Part shown: positions 33,252-45,200 of the stretch, piece by piece
How the letters are laid out: every line of letters starts with the position of its first letter
How positions within the stretch are numbered: the first letter of the stretch is position 1
From: Betaproteobacteria bacterium
GTDB taxonomy: Bacteria; Pseudomonadota; Gammaproteobacteria; Burkholderiales; Ga0077523
Length of the DNA: 64,000 bases
Assembly (NCBI GenBank): GCA_016125475.1
Contig: WGLR01000002.1
Location: 1-64,000, forward strand
Reading direction: 5' to 3'
The notes under the pieces: model-generated
The model's database searches: none
What the model was told of the DNA's origin: nothing
What the model saw: only the letters and a program-made list of their open reading frames with translations
Translations under genes and position numbers: made by a program

Positions 33252-36200
33252 TTACCAGGCGATGTCGCCGGCCTGGACGCCGTTGACGGCCACGTTGGTC
33301 AGGTGAATCTGCATGTCCGTGGTGCCGTCGCCGTTCGTGTCCACTTCCAGCAGCCCCGCCGTGCGCATGATCGCCTGACCCTGGCCGCCGCTGTAGGCGT
33401 CGTAGGTCGCCGAGTCCGTCTGGAGCGTGCCGTTCCCGCCCGTGATCGCGTTGAAGTTGAGGTGATCCGTGCCGGACACGAAGTTGGTGATCGTGTCCGA
33501 CGCAGACGTGGAGGAATCGCTCGCTGCGGCGAACACGAAGGTGTCGGCCGCCGAACTGCCCGTGTACGTGTCCGCACCCGCACCACCGGTCACGTGCACG
33601 CCCTGGCTGCCGCCGAACACGAAGACGTCCGCACCGGAGCTGCCGACGACCGTCTCGATGTTCGAGACCGAGAGACTGCCCGCCGAGAGCATGGTGACGA
33701 CCTCGGTGCCGGCCGTTCCGACCACCGACTCCACGCCCGACACCGCGAGGCTGCCCGCGTTGAGCATCTTCACGACGTCCGTGCCGCCGCTGCCGACGAC
33801 CGTCTCCATCGCCGAGACCGACGTGGTACCGGATCCGAGCATGGACAGGACGTCCGACGTGCCCGTCGTGCCGATCACCGTGTCGACCGCCGACACCGCG
33901 AGGTCACCCCCTGCGAGCATCGTGACCGTGTCCGTCGCGGTGGAACCGACGACCGACTCGATCGCCGAGACGTCGACCGACCCGCCGCCCATGATGCGCA
34001 GGACGTCGTCCGCGGTGGTCGAAGCACTGCCGATGACCGTCTCGACCGCGCTCGTGGCGAGCGTACCCGCCCCGAACATGGACACGACGTCCGTGCCCGA
34101 GGTACCGAGGATCGTGTCGACGTCGGAGACCGCGAGCGTGCCGCTCGCGAGCATCCGGGCGATGTCGTTGCCCCCGCTGCCGAGCACAGACTCGATGCCG
34201 GAGACGGCCATCGTGCCCGCACCGAGCATCGTCAGGGCGTCCGTCGTGCCCGTGGTGCCGACGACCGTGTCGATCGCCGAGACCGCGAGGTCACCGCCGT
34301 TCAGCATCGTGAGCACTTCGTTCGACGAGGAGCCGAGGACCGATTCGACCGCACTCACCTCGACAGGACCGCCGCCGATGATGCGCACGACGTCGTCGGT
34401 CGTCGTCGAGGCCGTGCCGATCACCGATTCGACCACGCTCACCGCGAGCGAGCCCGCCGCGAGCATGCTGAGGGTGTCCGTGTCCGCCGTGCCGATCACG
34501 GTGTCGACGTCCGACACCGCGAGTGACGACGCCCCGGTCGCCACCATCGTGACGATGTCGGTGCCGCCGCTGCCGAGCACCGACTCGATGCCCGACACGG
34601 AGATCTTGCCCGAGGACAGCAGCGTGATCGCGTCCGCCGAACCGGAGCCGACGATCGTGTCCACCAGGGACACCGCCATCGCACCACCGGCCAGCATCGT
34701 GACCGCGTCCTTGGACGTGCTGCCGAGCACCGTCTCCACCGCGGAGACCTTCGTCGCCCCGGTCCCGATGAGGTGCAGCACGTCGTCGGTCGTCGTCGAG
34801 GCCGTGCCGATGACGGTCTCCACCGCGCTCGCGACGAGATCGCCCGCATCCAGCATCGTGACGGTGTCCGTTCCCTTGCTGCCGACGACCGACTCGACGC
34901 TCGACACCGTGAGGCTGCCCGCACCCATCATGCGGATCACGTCGTCCACCGAGTTCGACGCCGAGCCCGTGACCGTCTCGATCGAGCTCACCGCCATCGT
35001 GCCCGGAGAGAGCATGACCAGGGCGTCCGTCGCGGTGGTGCCGAGCACCGTGTCGACCACCGACACCGTCATGCTGCCGCCGCCGAGCATCGTCACGACT
35101 TCCTTCGACGCGCTGCCCAGGAGCGTTTCCACCGCGGAGACCGCGGAACTGCCGGCCCCGATCATCGTCACGACATCGGACGTGCCGCTCGTGCCGACCA
35201 GCGTGTTGACCGCGGACATCGCGAGCGCACCGCCCGCGAGCATCGTGACGGTCTCGTCCGCCGAGCTGCCGATCACCGACTCGACGGCCGTGATCGCCGT
35301 GGCGCCCGCCCCGAGCACCCGGACGACGTCGTCCGTGGTCGTGGAGGCCGTGCCGACCACCGTCTCGATCGCACTCGCCACGAGCGTGCCCGCCGCGAGC
35401 ATCGTGATCGTGTCCGTCGACGTGGTGCCGACCACCGTCTCGACCGCGGACACGGCCATGCCGCCCGCGCCGAGCATCGTGATCACGTCCGCGCCGCCGC
35501 TGCCCAGGACCGTCTCGACGCCCGAGACGGTCGTCTTGCCCGCACCGAGCATCGTGACCACGTCGGTCGATCCGGCATTGCCGAGCACCGTGTCGATCGC
35601 GGAGACGGACACGCCCTCGCTCGCGAGCATCGTGATCGTCTCGTCCTTGGAACTGCCGATCACGGACTCGATCGCGGTGATCGCGGTCGTGCCCGCGCCC
35701 AGCACCCGCAGCACGTCGTCGGTGGTGGTCGAGGCCGTACCGACGACCGTCTCGACACCGCTCGCGGCGAGGGTGCCCGCTGCCAGCATCGTGACCGTGT
35801 CGGTCGCACCGCTGCCGATCACCGTGCTCACGCCCGAGACGGACAGCGAGTCCGCGCCGAGGAGCTTCGCGATGTCCGTGCCGCCGCTGCTCAGCAGCGT
35901 CTCGACGTTCGAGACCTCGATCGTGCCCGCGCCGAGCATCGACACGACGTCCGTGCCGCTGCTGCCGATCACGGAGTTCACGTCCGTCACCGCGAGCGAC
36001 CCGGCCGCCATCATCGTGACGGCGTCGACCGCCGTACTGCCCACGACCGATTCGACCGCGGAGATGGACGTCGTCCCCTTGCCGAGAAGCTGGAGGACGT
36101 CGTCGGTCGTCGTCGACGCCGTGCCGATGACGGTGTCCACGGCGCTCGCCGCGAGCGTGCCCGCGTCGAGCATCGTCACCGATTCCGTGGCGCTGGTGCC

Positions 36201-39200
36201 GATCACGGACTCGATCGCCGAGACTTCCGTCGCACCGCTGCCGAGCAGCTTAAGCACGTCGTCCGTCGTCGTCGAAGCCGTGCCGACCACGGTTTCCACC
36301 GCACTGGTCGTCATGGTACCGGCCGCGAGCATGGTGATCGTGTCCGTCGACGAACTGCCGATCACGGTGTCCACCGCGGAGACCGCGAACGCGTCGCTGC
36401 CCAGGAGCTGGGCGACGTCCTTGCCGGACGAGCCGAGGAGCGTCTCGATCCGGGATACGGCCATCGTGTCGGCACCGAGCATCGTGACGACGTCCGACGT
36501 GCCGCTGTTTCCGATGAGGGTGTCCACCGCGGAGATCGCGAGGGCGCCCGTGTCGAGCATCGTCACGACTTCCGTGCTGCGACTGCCGATCACGGACTCG
36601 ATCGCGGAGATGTCCACCGTGGCGTTGCCGAGGATGCGCAGCGTGTCGTCCGCCGTCGTCGAGCCGGAACCCGTCACGGTCTCGATCGAACTCACCGCGA
36701 GCGTGCCCGCCGCGAGCATCGTGACCGTGTCGGTCCCGGACGCACCGAGCACCGTCTCGACCTCGGAGACCGTGAGGTCGCCCGAATCGAGCATGGTGAC
36801 CGTGTCGGTGCCGGAGCTGCCGAGCACGGACTCGATCGCGGAAACCTTCGTCGTGCCGGCGCCCAGCATCGTGAGGACGTCGGACGTGCCGGTCGTGCCC
36901 GTCACCGTGTCGATCGCGGAGGTGCCCAGGGCGGCGTCGAGCATCGTGACCGAATCCGCACCACTCGTGCCCACGACCGATTCGATCGCGGACACCGACA
37001 CGTCGCCCTTGCCGAGGAGCTGGAGGACGTCGTCCGTGGTGGTGGAGGCCGTGCCGATCACGGTGTCGATCGCACTCGCCGCGAGCGTGCCCGCATCGAT
37101 CATCTCGACCGAGTCCGTCGCGCCCGTGCCGATCACGGATTCGACCGCCGAGACCGATGCGGCCCCGCCTAGCACCCGCAGCAGGTCGCCCGAGCCCGTG
37201 GTGCCGACGATCGTCTCGACGTTGCTCGTGTACACGGCGTCCGCGCCGAGCATCGTCACGACGTCCGTGCCGCTGCTGCCCTCCACGGTGTCGATCAGGG
37301 ACACCGCGATCGTGCCGGCGTCGAGCATCGTCACCGATTCCTTCGCGCTCGACCCGACGACCGATTCGATCGCCGAGACCGCGGTGGTACCGCTGCCGAG
37401 CACCTGGAGCACGTCGTCCGTCGTCGTCGAGGCCGTGCCGATCACCGTCTCGACGGCGCTGGCAGCCAGATTGCCCGCGTCGAGCATCGTGACCGAGTCC
37501 GTCCCGCGGCTGCCCACCACCGATTCGACGGCCGACACAGCGATGTCGCCTGCCCCCATCATCCGGACAACGTCGTCCGTCGTCGTGGAGGCCGTGCCGG
37601 TGACCGACTCGACGTTGCTGATCGCGACGTCACCGGCGGCGAGCATCACGACGGAGTCCGTGTCGCTGCCGCCCATCACCGTCTCGACTGCCGAGACCGT
37701 GAGCGTACCGCCACCGAGGAGCGTCGCGACGTCCCTGCCGGAACTGCCGAGCACCGTCTCGACCTGCGAGACCGAGGTCGTGTCGGCGCCGAGCATCGTG
37801 ACGACGTCGGTGCCAGAGTTGCCGACGATCGTGTCGACCGCCGACGTGGCCAGGTTTCCGCTCGCGAGCATCTCGACCGCATCGGCGGCCTTGCTGCCGA
37901 GTACGGACTCGACGCCGGTGATCGACGTGGTGCCCGCACCGAGCAGTCTCAGCACGTCGTCCGTCGTCGTGGAGCTCGAACCGACGACCGTGTCGATCGC
38001 GCTCGCAGCCACGGTTCCCGCGGCGAGCATCGTGACGGAGTCCGTGGAGGATCCGCCCAGCACGGTCTCGACGTCGGAGACCTGCAGGTCACCCCCGCCC
38101 TCGAACGTCACGACGTCCGTGCCGCTGCTGCCGACGACCGTCTCGACCAGGCTCACGTCCATCGAACCGGCACCGAGCATCGTCGCGACGTCGGTGTCCG
38201 CGCTGCCCACCAGCGTGTCGACGCTGCTCACGTTCAGGGTCCCGCCCGCCAGGGCGACCACCGTGTCCTTCGCGGAGGTGCCGAGTACGGATTCGATGCC
38301 CGAGACCGCCGTCGTCGTGCCACCCAGCACACGCAGGACGTCGTCGGTGGTGGTGGAACCCGTGCCGATCACCGTCTCGACGGCGCTCGTCGCGAGATTG
38401 CCCGCGTCGAGCATCGTGACGCTGTCGGTACCGGAGCTCCCGACCACCGTCTCGATCGCGGAGACCGACGTGTCGCCCGCTCCCATCATGCGCATCACGT
38501 CGCTCGTGCCGGTCGTGCCCGTGACCGTCTCGATCGCGCTCGCAGCCATCGTGCCGCCGCCCAGCATCGTGACGGAATCGTCCGTGGCACTGCTGCCCAC
38601 CACCGTGTTCACGCTGGAGACGGCCAGGTCGCCGCCGCCGAGCAGGGAGACCGCGTTGGAACCGGAGCTGCCGACCACCGTCTCGATCGCGCTGACGGCC
38701 GCACTGCCCGAGCCGAGGAGCGTCAGGGTGTCGGTTCCGTCGGAACCCACGATCGTGTCCACGGCGCTCGCGGCGAGATTGCCCGCATCGAGCATCGTGA
38801 CCGTTTCGTCGGACCGGGAGCCGAGCACCGACTCGACCGCGGACACGGCCGTCGTGCCGGCACCCAGCAGTCGCAGCGTGTCGTCCGAGGTGGTCGAACC
38901 GGTGCCGACGACGGTCTCGATGCTGCTGCCCGCGAGCGTGCCCGACGAGAGCATCGTGACCGTGTCGGTCGCGTTGCTGCCCGTGAGCGTCTCGACGTCG
39001 GAGACCGCGACCTCGCCGCCTCCGAGCACCGTGACCCTGTCCGTGCCCGAACTGCCGAGCACGGTCTCCACGCCACTGATGGCTGCGTTGTCGGAACCGA
39101 GGAACTGCACGACGTCGGTGTCACTGCTGCCGACGACCGTGTCGATCGCACTCGTGTTCAGCGTGCCGCCCGCGAGCATCGTCACCGTTTCGTCGGCCTT

Positions 39201-42200
39201 GCTGCCGAGCACGGTCTCCACGCTCGTGACTGCCGTGTTGCCGGCACCGAGAATCCGCAGCACGTCGTCCGTCGTCGTCGACTCCGAGCCCACGACCGTC
39301 TCGACCGCGCTCGTCCCGAGCGTCCCGGCGCCGAGCATGGTCACCGTGTCGGTGCCCGTGCTGCCGATCACCGTCTCGACGTCGGACAGTTCCAGGCTGC
39401 CTGCCCCCTTGAGGGTGGCGACGTCGGTACCCGCACTGCCGACGAGTGTCTCGACGTTGGACACCGCGATGCTGCCGGCCCCCATCATCGTGACGGAATC
39501 GGTGTCCGCCGTGCCCATCACCGACTCGACGCGCGAGACGGTGATGTCACCGGCCGAGAGCATCACGACCGTGTCGCTGCCGGAGCTGCCGAGCACCGTC
39601 TCGACCTCGCTCGTGGCCATCGTGCCCGCGCCGAGGGCGGTCACGGTGTCCGTGGAATCGCTGCCCAGGACGGTGTTGATCGCACTGGCGGCGAGACTGC
39701 CACCTGCCAGCATCGCGACCGTTTCGTTTGCCGTGCTGCCGATCACCGACTCCACCGCGGAGACGGAGGTCGTGCCCGCACCGACGAGGCGCAGCACGTC
39801 GTCGGTCGTCGTCGACGCACTGCCGATCACGCTTTCGACGGCGCTCGCGACGAGCGTGCCCGCGTCCAGCATCGTGATCGTGTCGGTGTCCGAGCCGCCG
39901 ACGATGGTGTCGACCTGGGAGATGGCGAGTTCACCGCCGCCCGCGAGCTGGACGGTGTCCTTGCCCGTGCTGCCGACGACGGTCTCGACGTTGCTCACGC
40001 GTGTCGTGCCCGCGCCGAGCATGCTGACCACGTCCGCGTCGCCACTGCCGACGACGGTCTCGACGGAACTCGTCGCGAGCGTGCCGCCCGACATCATCGT
40101 GACGGCGTCGGCGCCCTTGCTGCCCAGCACCGTCTCGATGGCCGTGATGGATGCCATGCCGCCGCCGAGCAGGCGCAGCACGTCGTCGGTCGTCGTGGAT
40201 TCCGTGCCGACCACGGTCTCGACGGAACTCGTCGCGATCGTGCCTTCGGACAGCATCGTGACGGAATCCGTCGCGGAGCTGCCGATCACGGTCTCGGCAC
40301 CGGAGACCGCAACCTCGCCGCCTCCGATCAGGTTCACCGTGTCGGTGCCGGAACTGCCGAGCAGCGTCTCCACGCCGGACAGGCCGACGGAGCCAGCGCC
40401 GAGCATCGTGACGGTGTCCTCGTCGCTGCCGCCGACGACGGTCTCGAGGGACGACACCGTGATGTCGCCGCTCGCGAGCATCACGATCGCGTCGGTCTTG
40501 GTCGAACCCAGCACGGTCTCGATCTGCGTGACACTCGTGGTGCCGCCACCGAGCAGGCTCAGCACGTCGGTGCCGTCACCGCCCGCGACCGTCTCCACTG
40601 CACTCGCGGCCAGGGAGCCGGACTCGAGCAGCGTGACCGAATCCGTGCCACGGCTGCCGATCGCGGTCTCGACCGCGGACACGGCGATGTCACCGGAACC
40701 GAGCATCTGCACCACGTCGCCCGTGGTCGTCGAATCCGTCCCGATGACGGTCTCGAGCGCGCTCGCGGCAACCGTGCCGGCCGAGAGCATCGTGACCGTG
40801 TCGTCCGTCGCGGTCGTGCCGAGCACCGACTCGACGCCCGACACGGCGAGTTCGCCGCCGCCAGCGAGAATCGCGGTGTCCTTGCCCGAGCTTCCGAGCA
40901 CGGTCTCCACCTGGCTCACGCGCATCGCGCTGCCGCCGAGCATCGTGACGACGTCCGTGTCGGAACCGCCGATGACGGTCTCGACCGTGCTCGTGGCCAG
41001 ATTGCCGGACTCGAGCATCGTGACGGAATCCGACCCCTTGCTGCCGAGCACGGATTCGACCGCGGAGATCGACACGTCGCCGCTGCCGAGCATGCGCAGC
41101 ACGTCCGAGGCCGTGGTCGAGTCCGTGCCGATGACCGTCTCGACCTGGCTCGCGCCCATCGTGCCCGACGAGAGCATCGTCACGGTATCGGTAGCGGAGC
41201 CGCCCATGACCGACTCGACGCCGGAGACCGCGAGTTCGCCGCCGCCGACCAGCGTGACGGTGTCGCTCCCCGAGCTGCCGAGCACGGTCTCGACGAGGCT
41301 CACCTTGGTGGCGCCGGCGCCGAGAAGACTCACCACTTCCGTGTCGTCGGTACCCGTGACCGTCTCGATGCTGCTGATCGCGAGATCGCCGCCTGCGAGC
41401 ATCGTGACCGATTCCGAACCCTTCGAACCGATGACCGTCTCGATGCCGGTCACGGACGTGCTGCCGCTGCCGAGCATCGTGAGCACGTCGCTGGTCGAGG
41501 TCGAGTCGGTACCGACCACCGATTCGACGCCGCTGATCGCGAGGCTGCCCGCGTCGATCATCTCGACGGTGTCCGTGCCTTTTCCGCCGAGCACCGTCTC
41601 GACCGAGGACACGACGACGTCGCCGCCGCCGACCATCTGCAGGACGTCGCCCGAAGTGGTCGAGGAAGATCCGATCACGGTCTCCACCGCACTCGTCGCC
41701 ATCGTGCCCGCGCCGAGCATCGACACGGTGTCGTCCGTGGCCGCCGTTCCCGAGATGGTCTCGATCCTCGACACGGCGATGTTGCCACCGCCGTCGAAGG
41801 TGACGTTGTCCGTTCCCGAACTGCCGATGACCGTCTCGACGTTGCTCACGAGTGCCGAGCCGCCGGAAAGCAGCGTGACGGAGTCGGTGCCGTCGCCCCC
41901 GACGATCGTCTCGACGATGCTGGTCGCGAGCGATCCGGATTCCATCATCGTGACGGCGTCCGCGCCCTTGCTGCCGAGCACGGATTCGACCGCGGACACG
42001 GACACCCCGCCACTGCCGAGCATGCGCAGGACGTCGTCCGTGGTGGTGGAGTCCGTCCCGACGACGGACTCGACGTTGCTGGTCGCCATCGTGCCGGCGC
42101 CGAGCATCGTGACACTGTCCGTGCCCGACCCGCCGACGACCGTGTCGACGACGGACACCGCGATCTCGCCACCTCCCGCGAGCGTGATCGTGTCGGAACC

Positions 42201-45200
42201 GGACGTGCCCAGCACCGTCTCGATGTTGCTCACGCGCGTGGGCGTTCCCGACAGCAGCGTGATGACGTCCGTGTCGTCGGTGCCGACGACCGTGTCGACG
42301 AGACTCGTCGCGAGATCACCCCCCGCGAGCATCGTCACGGAATCGCTCGCCGAGGAACCCAGGACCGATTCGACACCCGTGACGGAGACACCGCCCCCAC
42401 CGACGATCCTGACGACGTCGTCGGTCGTGGTCGAGTCGGTACCGACGACCGATTCGACGCCACTCGTCGCGAGCGTGCCTGCGGAGAGCATCTCGACCGT
42501 GTCGGTGCCCTTGCCGCCGATCACGGTCTCGACATCGGAGGCCGCGAGCGAGCCGCCGCCCAGCATGCCCACCGTGTCCGTGCCGGAGCTTCCGAGCACC
42601 GTCTCGATCGTCGACACGCGTGTCGTGCCGCCACCGAGCAGCGTGAGCGTGTCCTCGTCCGTGCCGCCGACCAGCGTCTCGATCGACGAGGCGGCGAGGG
42701 ATCCGCCGCCGATCATCGTGACGGTGTCCGTCCCCGAGCTGCCGATCACGCTCTCGACCTGCGTGATGTTCGTGCTGCCCGTGCCGAGGAGCGTCACGGT
42801 GTCGGTCCCGTCACTGCCGACGATCGTGTCGACCGCACTTGCACCGAGCGACCCGCTGTCGATCATCGTGACCGTCTCGGTCGCCTTGCCGCCGATCACG
42901 GATTCGATCGCCGAAATCGCCGTGCCGCCCGCGCCGAGCATGCGCAGCACGTCGCTGGTGGTCGTGGAGTCCGTGCCGACGACGGTTTCGAGCGCGCTCG
43001 CCGCGAGCGTCCCGGCGCCGAGCATCGTGACGTTGTCGTCGGTCGAGCTCGAGCCGAGCAGGGTCTCGACGCCCGAGACCGCGACGTCCCCGCCGCCCGC
43101 GAGCGTGACCGTGTCGGACCCGGAGCTGCCCAGCACCGTCTCGACCTGGCTCACGCGCGTGGCACCTGCGCCGAGCAGCGAGAGCACGTCCGTGCCGTCG
43201 CCGCCGACCACGGTGTCCACCGCGCTCGTGCCGAGGTCACCGGAGGTCAGCATCGTGACCGATTCCGCTGCCTTCGTGCCGATGACGGACTCGATTGCCG
43301 ACACAGCGGTACTGCCCGCGCCGAGCATCGTGAGAACGTCGCTCGTGGTCGTCGAGTCGGTACCGATCACGGAGTCGACGGCACTCGCGGCGATGGCACC
43401 GGACGACAGCATCGTGACCGTCTCCGAACCCGTGCCGCCGAGCACCGATTCGACCTGGGACAGCGCGACCTCGCCGCCGCCGACCAGCGTGACGGTGTCG
43501 GTGCCGGAGCTGCCGAGCACCGTCTCGATGCCGCTCGCCTTCACGCTGCCCGCACCGAGCATCGTGAGCGTGTCGCCGTCGGCACTGCCGACGACCACGT
43601 CGATCGCGCTCGCGGCGAGATTTCCGCCCGCGAGCATCGTGACGGATTCGGACGCGCTCGTGCCGAGCACGGACTCGATGCCCGTGACGGACGTGCTGCC
43701 CGCGCCGAGCACCTGCAGGACGTCGTCGGTCGTCGTCGAGTCCGTCCCGACGACGGATTCCACGGCGCTCGCGGCGAGCGTGCCCGCGGAGAGCATCGTG
43801 ACGGTGTCGGATCCGCGGCTGCCGAGAACGGTCTCGACGCCGGAAGCCGCCATCGAGCCGGAGCCGAGCATGCCGACGGTGTCGGTACCGGAACTGCCGA
43901 GCACGGTCTCGACGGAACTCACGCGCGAGGTGCCCGCGCCGAGCAGGTTGAGGGTGTCCTCTTCGGTGGAGCCGATGACGGTGTCCACGCTGCTCGCGGC
44001 GAGCGTGCCGCCTCCGAGCACCGTGATCGTGTCGGATCCGGAACTGCCGATGACCGTCTCGATCTGGGTGATCTTCGACGCACTCGCACCGAGCAGCGTG
44101 ATCGTGTCCGTGCCGTCCCCGCCGACGATGGTGTCGACGGCGCTGGCGCCCAGGCTGCCGGAATCGATCATCGTGACCGTTTCGTTGCCCTTGCTGCCGA
44201 TCACCGATTCGATCGCGGAGATGGCGGTCGTGCCCGAGCCCAGGGACTGCAGCACGTCCGAGGTCCCGGTCGTCCCGACGATGGTCTCCATCGCGCTCGC
44301 GGCGATGGTGCCGCCGGACAGCATGTTCGCGGTGTCGTCGGTCGCCGCCGTGCCGAGCACCGTCTCGACGCCCGAGACGGCGATTGCGCCGCCGCCGTTC
44401 AGTGTCACGGCGTCCGCGCCGCTGCTGCCCAAAACCGTTTCGATCTGGCTCGTGCGCAGACTGCCCGCGTCCAGCTTGGTGATGACGTCCGTGCCGTCAC
44501 CGCCTACCGCCGTCTCGACGGAACTCACCGCGAGACTGCCGGACTCGAGCATCGTGACGCCGTCCGCGCCCTTGCTGCCGACGACGGTCTCGATTGCGGA
44601 GACGGCCGTCGAACCGGACCCGAGCATGTTGAGCACGTCCGACGTGTCCGTCGTGCCGACGACGGTTTCGACCGCACTCGCACCGAGCGTGCCGCCCGAG
44701 AGCATCGTGACCGTGTCCGTGCCGCGCCCGCCGAGGACGCTCTCGACGCCGGAGACCGCGAGGTCACCGCCGTCGGCCATCATGCCGACCGTGTCGGTAC
44801 CGGAACTGCCGAGTACCGTCTCGATCGTGCTCACCGTCACGGAGCCGTCACCGAGCAGCGTCAGCGTGTCGTTGTCCCCGGCACCCACCACGGTCTCGAC
44901 ACTGCTCGTCGCGAGCGCACCGGACGAGAGCATCGTGACGGAGTCGGTGCCCGTGCTGCCGATCACGGTCTCGATGTCGGTGATCTTCGCGGCGGTCTTG
45001 CCCAGAAACGTGAGTGTATCGGTGCTCGACGTGCCGACGACCGATTCCACCGAACTCAGCGCGAGCGCGCCGGAATCGAGCATCGTGACGGTATCGTTAC
45101 CCTTGCTGCCGAGCACGGATTCGACCGCCGAGACGGCCGTCGCGCTCGTGCCGACGAGGTTGACCACATCGCCGGAACCGGTCGTCCCCACGACGGTCTC